From: Gastranaerophilus sp045639085
Lineage (GTDB): Bacteria; Cyanobacteriota; Vampirovibrionia; Gastranaerophilales; Gastranaerophilaceae
Direction: 5' to 3'
DNA: 5,764 bases
Assembly (NCBI GenBank): GCA_045639085.1
Contig: JAZUCM010000019.1
Location: 1 to 5,764 of the forward strand
The notes under the pieces are model-generated. The model was not told the DNA's origin, searched no databases, and saw only the letters and a program-made list of their open reading frames with translations. A program made the translations under genes and the position numbers. This document shows positions 4,568 to 5,764 of this stretch, piece after piece (positions within the stretch are counted from its first letter, which is position 1; every line of letters starts with the position of its first letter).

Positions 4568-5524
4568 TTAACGTTTCACACACCTAACATGGCCTGTCTC
4601 AGATTTATTAGTACCGTAGATAGTATTCGTATTTAAACTCAGAAGCTTTGCATATTCAACCCCAACCACGGAACTTGACCAATAGAACTGCATACCCGAA
4701 GTAAAAACACCCAAATTTTTATTTATAAACATAGCGGCCAATTCATCACCACTCGGCAAGCGCATGTCATCAGATATTGTCTTACAAGATGAAAGCGCTC
4801 TGTAAAAATCAAAAGTTCCTGATAATGTAGTGGTATGAGGCATCGGTGCGACAACTATAGGGTCAAACGAGTTAAACGCCGTCATAAAACCGATATCTTT
4901 GCCAACAATATTCGGGCCCTTATTCCCGTTCAAGTCATAAATAAAATTAGAACACATAGTTAATTGTGGTAAAAAAACCGGATGGCCAGAAGAATCCTTA
5001 CCAATAACTCTTAATTCATCTTGACAATATGGGTTATAATATGCGACAATACTTTCTCCATTCTGCGTCTCAAAGGCAGCTGCATTTGTGTTTTTAACAG
5101 GAGAAATATCATAATATGAGAAAGAGAACCCATCATTCAATTCCATCAATGTTTTTGGTACTGTAAGGGAATTTCCTGCCATATCTGTAAAAGTTTCGGC
5201 GATTCCACAGTCTTGCAAATGCTCTGAGTCACAAATGTTATTAATTTTCAAGACTTTTGAAAGTCCTTCAGTTAAGAACGCTTCTGCCACGGTATCTTCT
5301 GTTATACTTCCATCTTCATCTTCGACTATTTTTCCATAACCGTTTAACTGTGGCATCATTGCAATGGCCTGGCTCATACGCGCGTACAATGCTTTGCGTT
5401 GCGTATTCCAAGTGCGTTCGTTAATATTCGCCATTAAACTTGGCAATGTGATTGCGGCGACAACGCCGATGATTGTCAATGACAGCAATATTTCAGCCAT
5501 CGTAAATCCAAGATTTTTACTCAT
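4568..5524 (-). CDS. Prepilin-like protein (type IV pilin / type II pseudopilin signal) with Lcl/DUF1566-like C-terminus
   Basis: A 318-residue exported protein, probably surface or pseudopilus associated. MSKNLG-FTMAEILLSLTIIG is a prepilin peptidase site: cleavage after Gly6, Phe7 as mature residue 1 and Glu11 at +5. A hydrophobic helix to about residue 30 serves for membrane anchoring and assembly. The middle is a large non-pilin-like domain with IYDLNGNKGPNIVGKD (195-210), a motif I associate with pilin-like families of Gastranaerophilales. The C-terminus has MRLPSGDEL (254-262), FYWSSS (280-285) and GHVRCVKR (311-318), the RLP...YWSS...VRCV pattern of Lcl/DUF1566 domains. Six cysteines (98, 106, 167, 191, 247, 315) could form disulfides outside the cell. 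AAGGAG lies 6 nt upstream of the ATG. Its true substrate or ligand is unknown. A G11 tract lies in its leader. Confidence 0.9.
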   Translation of the reverse strand: MSKNLGFTMAEILLSLTIIGVVAAITLPSLMANINERTWNTQRKALYARMSQAIAMMPQLNGYGKIVEDEDGSITEDTVAEAFLTEGLSKVLKINNICDSEHLQDCGIAETFTDMAGNSLTVPKTLMELNDGFSFSYYDISPVKNTNAAAFETQNGESIVAYYNPYCQDELRVIGKDSSGHPVFLPQLTMCSNFIYDLNGNKGPNIVGKDIGFMTAFNSFDPIVVAPMPHTTTLSGTFDFYRALSSCKTISDDMRLPSGDELAAMFINKNLGVFTSGMQFYWSSSVVGVEYAKLLSLNTNTIYGTNKSETGHVRCVKR

Positions 5525-5622
5525 GTTGTTCTCCTTCTCGCTTGTATCAACGGGTGCGGAAGGCTCGGCAAAACATGTATATTTACCCTCGCAAAGCCAG
5601 ATATAATCAGGCTGTTGAGGCG

Positions 5623-5633
5623 CCCCCCCCCCC
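5623..5633 (-). repeat. Homopolymer tract (C11 on plus, G11 on the pilin-gene transcript strand)
   Basis: Eleven C in a row in AT-rich surroundings, within the predicted 5' leader of the pilin-like gene, about 36-46 nt after the predicted transcript start and 99 nt before the ATG. Such tracts slip readily. On the transcript strand, an ATG at 5648-5646 precedes the tract. With 11 G its frame stops at 5609-5607. With 10 G it is open into the pilin frame. With 12 G it ends in TGA overlapping the pilin ATG. That ATG has no ribosome binding site. Confidence 0.95.
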
Positions 5634-5675
5634 TATTGAACTTTTCATTTTTTTAGTTTGTAATATCATATTTTC

Positions 5676-5704
5676 ATTATGCACTATGACGGGGCTTTTG
5701 TCAA
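5676..5704 (-). promoter_or_regulatory. Sigma-70 promoter of the pilin-like gene
   Basis: On the minus strand, TTGACA (5704-5699) and CATAAT (5681-5676) are separated by 17 bp: a perfect -35 and a 5/6 -10 box. Transcription would begin near 5669, giving a leader of about 145 nt that includes the G11 tract. The region 5525-5675 shows no other gene. Within the leader, GGCTTTGC can pair imperfectly with GCCGAGCC (5601-5562 region). Confidence 0.75.
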
Positions 5705-5713
5705 GACCCTCAT

Positions 5714-5737
5714 AAGTCAATAAGTGAATAAGTCAAT
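5714..5737. repeat. 8-bp tandem repeat cluster 3 (upstream of the pilin-like gene promoter)
   Basis: Three units in register, AAGTCAAT, AAGTGAAT, AAGTCAAT, in the same orientation as cluster 2 and inverted relative to cluster 1. The cluster begins 9 bp upstream of the -35 box of the minus-strand promoter, where an activator or repressor might bind. It may equally be a passive genomic repeat. Confidence 0.7.
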
Positions 5738-5764
5738 AGCGCGAGCGAGCTGAGGCATTCCAAG
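5738..5764. other. GC-rich patch at the window edge, nature unknown
   Basis: AGCGCGAGCGAGCTGAGG-CATTCCAAG follows the octamer repeats directly and is far richer in G and C than the flanks. It may be the edge of a dispersed intergenic repeat or of a neighbouring gene beyond the window. No frame can be assigned. Confidence 0.3.

Noticed and set aside
5364..5606. Plus-strand open frame of 80 codons across the pilin gene start
   Set aside because: It is antisense to the prepilin signal sequence and the leader of a well-supported gene, and has no domain or promoter support.

Overview
The window is an AT-rich bacterial chromosomal segment. It carries two housekeeping blocks, an insertion-sequence end at the left edge and a pilin-like surface protein gene at the right. 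The best guess at the organism is a non-photosynthetic relative of Cyanobacteria (Gastranaerophilales / Vampirovibrionia type). This is inferred from low GC, a coiled-coil gene directly after coaD of a kind I recall from Cyanobacteria and Firmicutes, an acidic N-terminal extension on NusG, and a prepilin-like protein with a D-x-NG-x-KGPN motif of a type I associate with that group. No 16S gene is present, so the assignment is tentative.

Left part (1-1470). Positions 1-135 are the left end of an IS3-like element on the minus strand: terminal inverted repeat, internal promoter and the first 25 codons of its OrfA. An intergenic stretch with an 8-bp-phased degenerate repeat leads into coaD (coenzyme A synthesis). 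Next comes a coiled-coil protein with its own strong sigma-70 promoter, whose position rules out the longest possible start. A rho-independent terminator closes this unit.

Middle (1471-4563). A solitary HI0073-like minimal nucleotidyltransferase precedes the translation and secretion block rpmG - tRNA-Trp - secE - nusG - rplK - rplA, all on the plus strand. Between rpmG and the tRNA lies another cluster of the 8-bp repeat, able to fold on itself. The nusG-rplK gap is a structured leader. The most notable signal here is a pair of near-identical RNA structures, one just before the rplK ribosome binding site and one just before that of rplA. Both resemble the L1-stalk helix of 23S rRNA that ribosomal protein L1 binds. 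L1, made by this operon, would therefore be expected to repress both genes, each through its own site. A very strong terminator follows rplA, so rplJ/rplL are not downstream as they are in most bacteria.

Right part (4564-5764). A convergent minus-strand gene encodes a prepilin-like protein with a class III type signal and a C-terminal Lcl/DUF1566-like domain. Its predicted promoter (TTGACA-N17-CATAAT) gives a leader of about 145 nt containing a run of 11 G on the transcript strand. The tract length decides whether an upstream ATG is fused in frame with the pilin gene, overlaps it as ATGA, or stops early. This is a candidate phase-variable switch, or possibly a homopolymer error. A third cluster of the 8-bp repeat and a GC-rich patch end the window.
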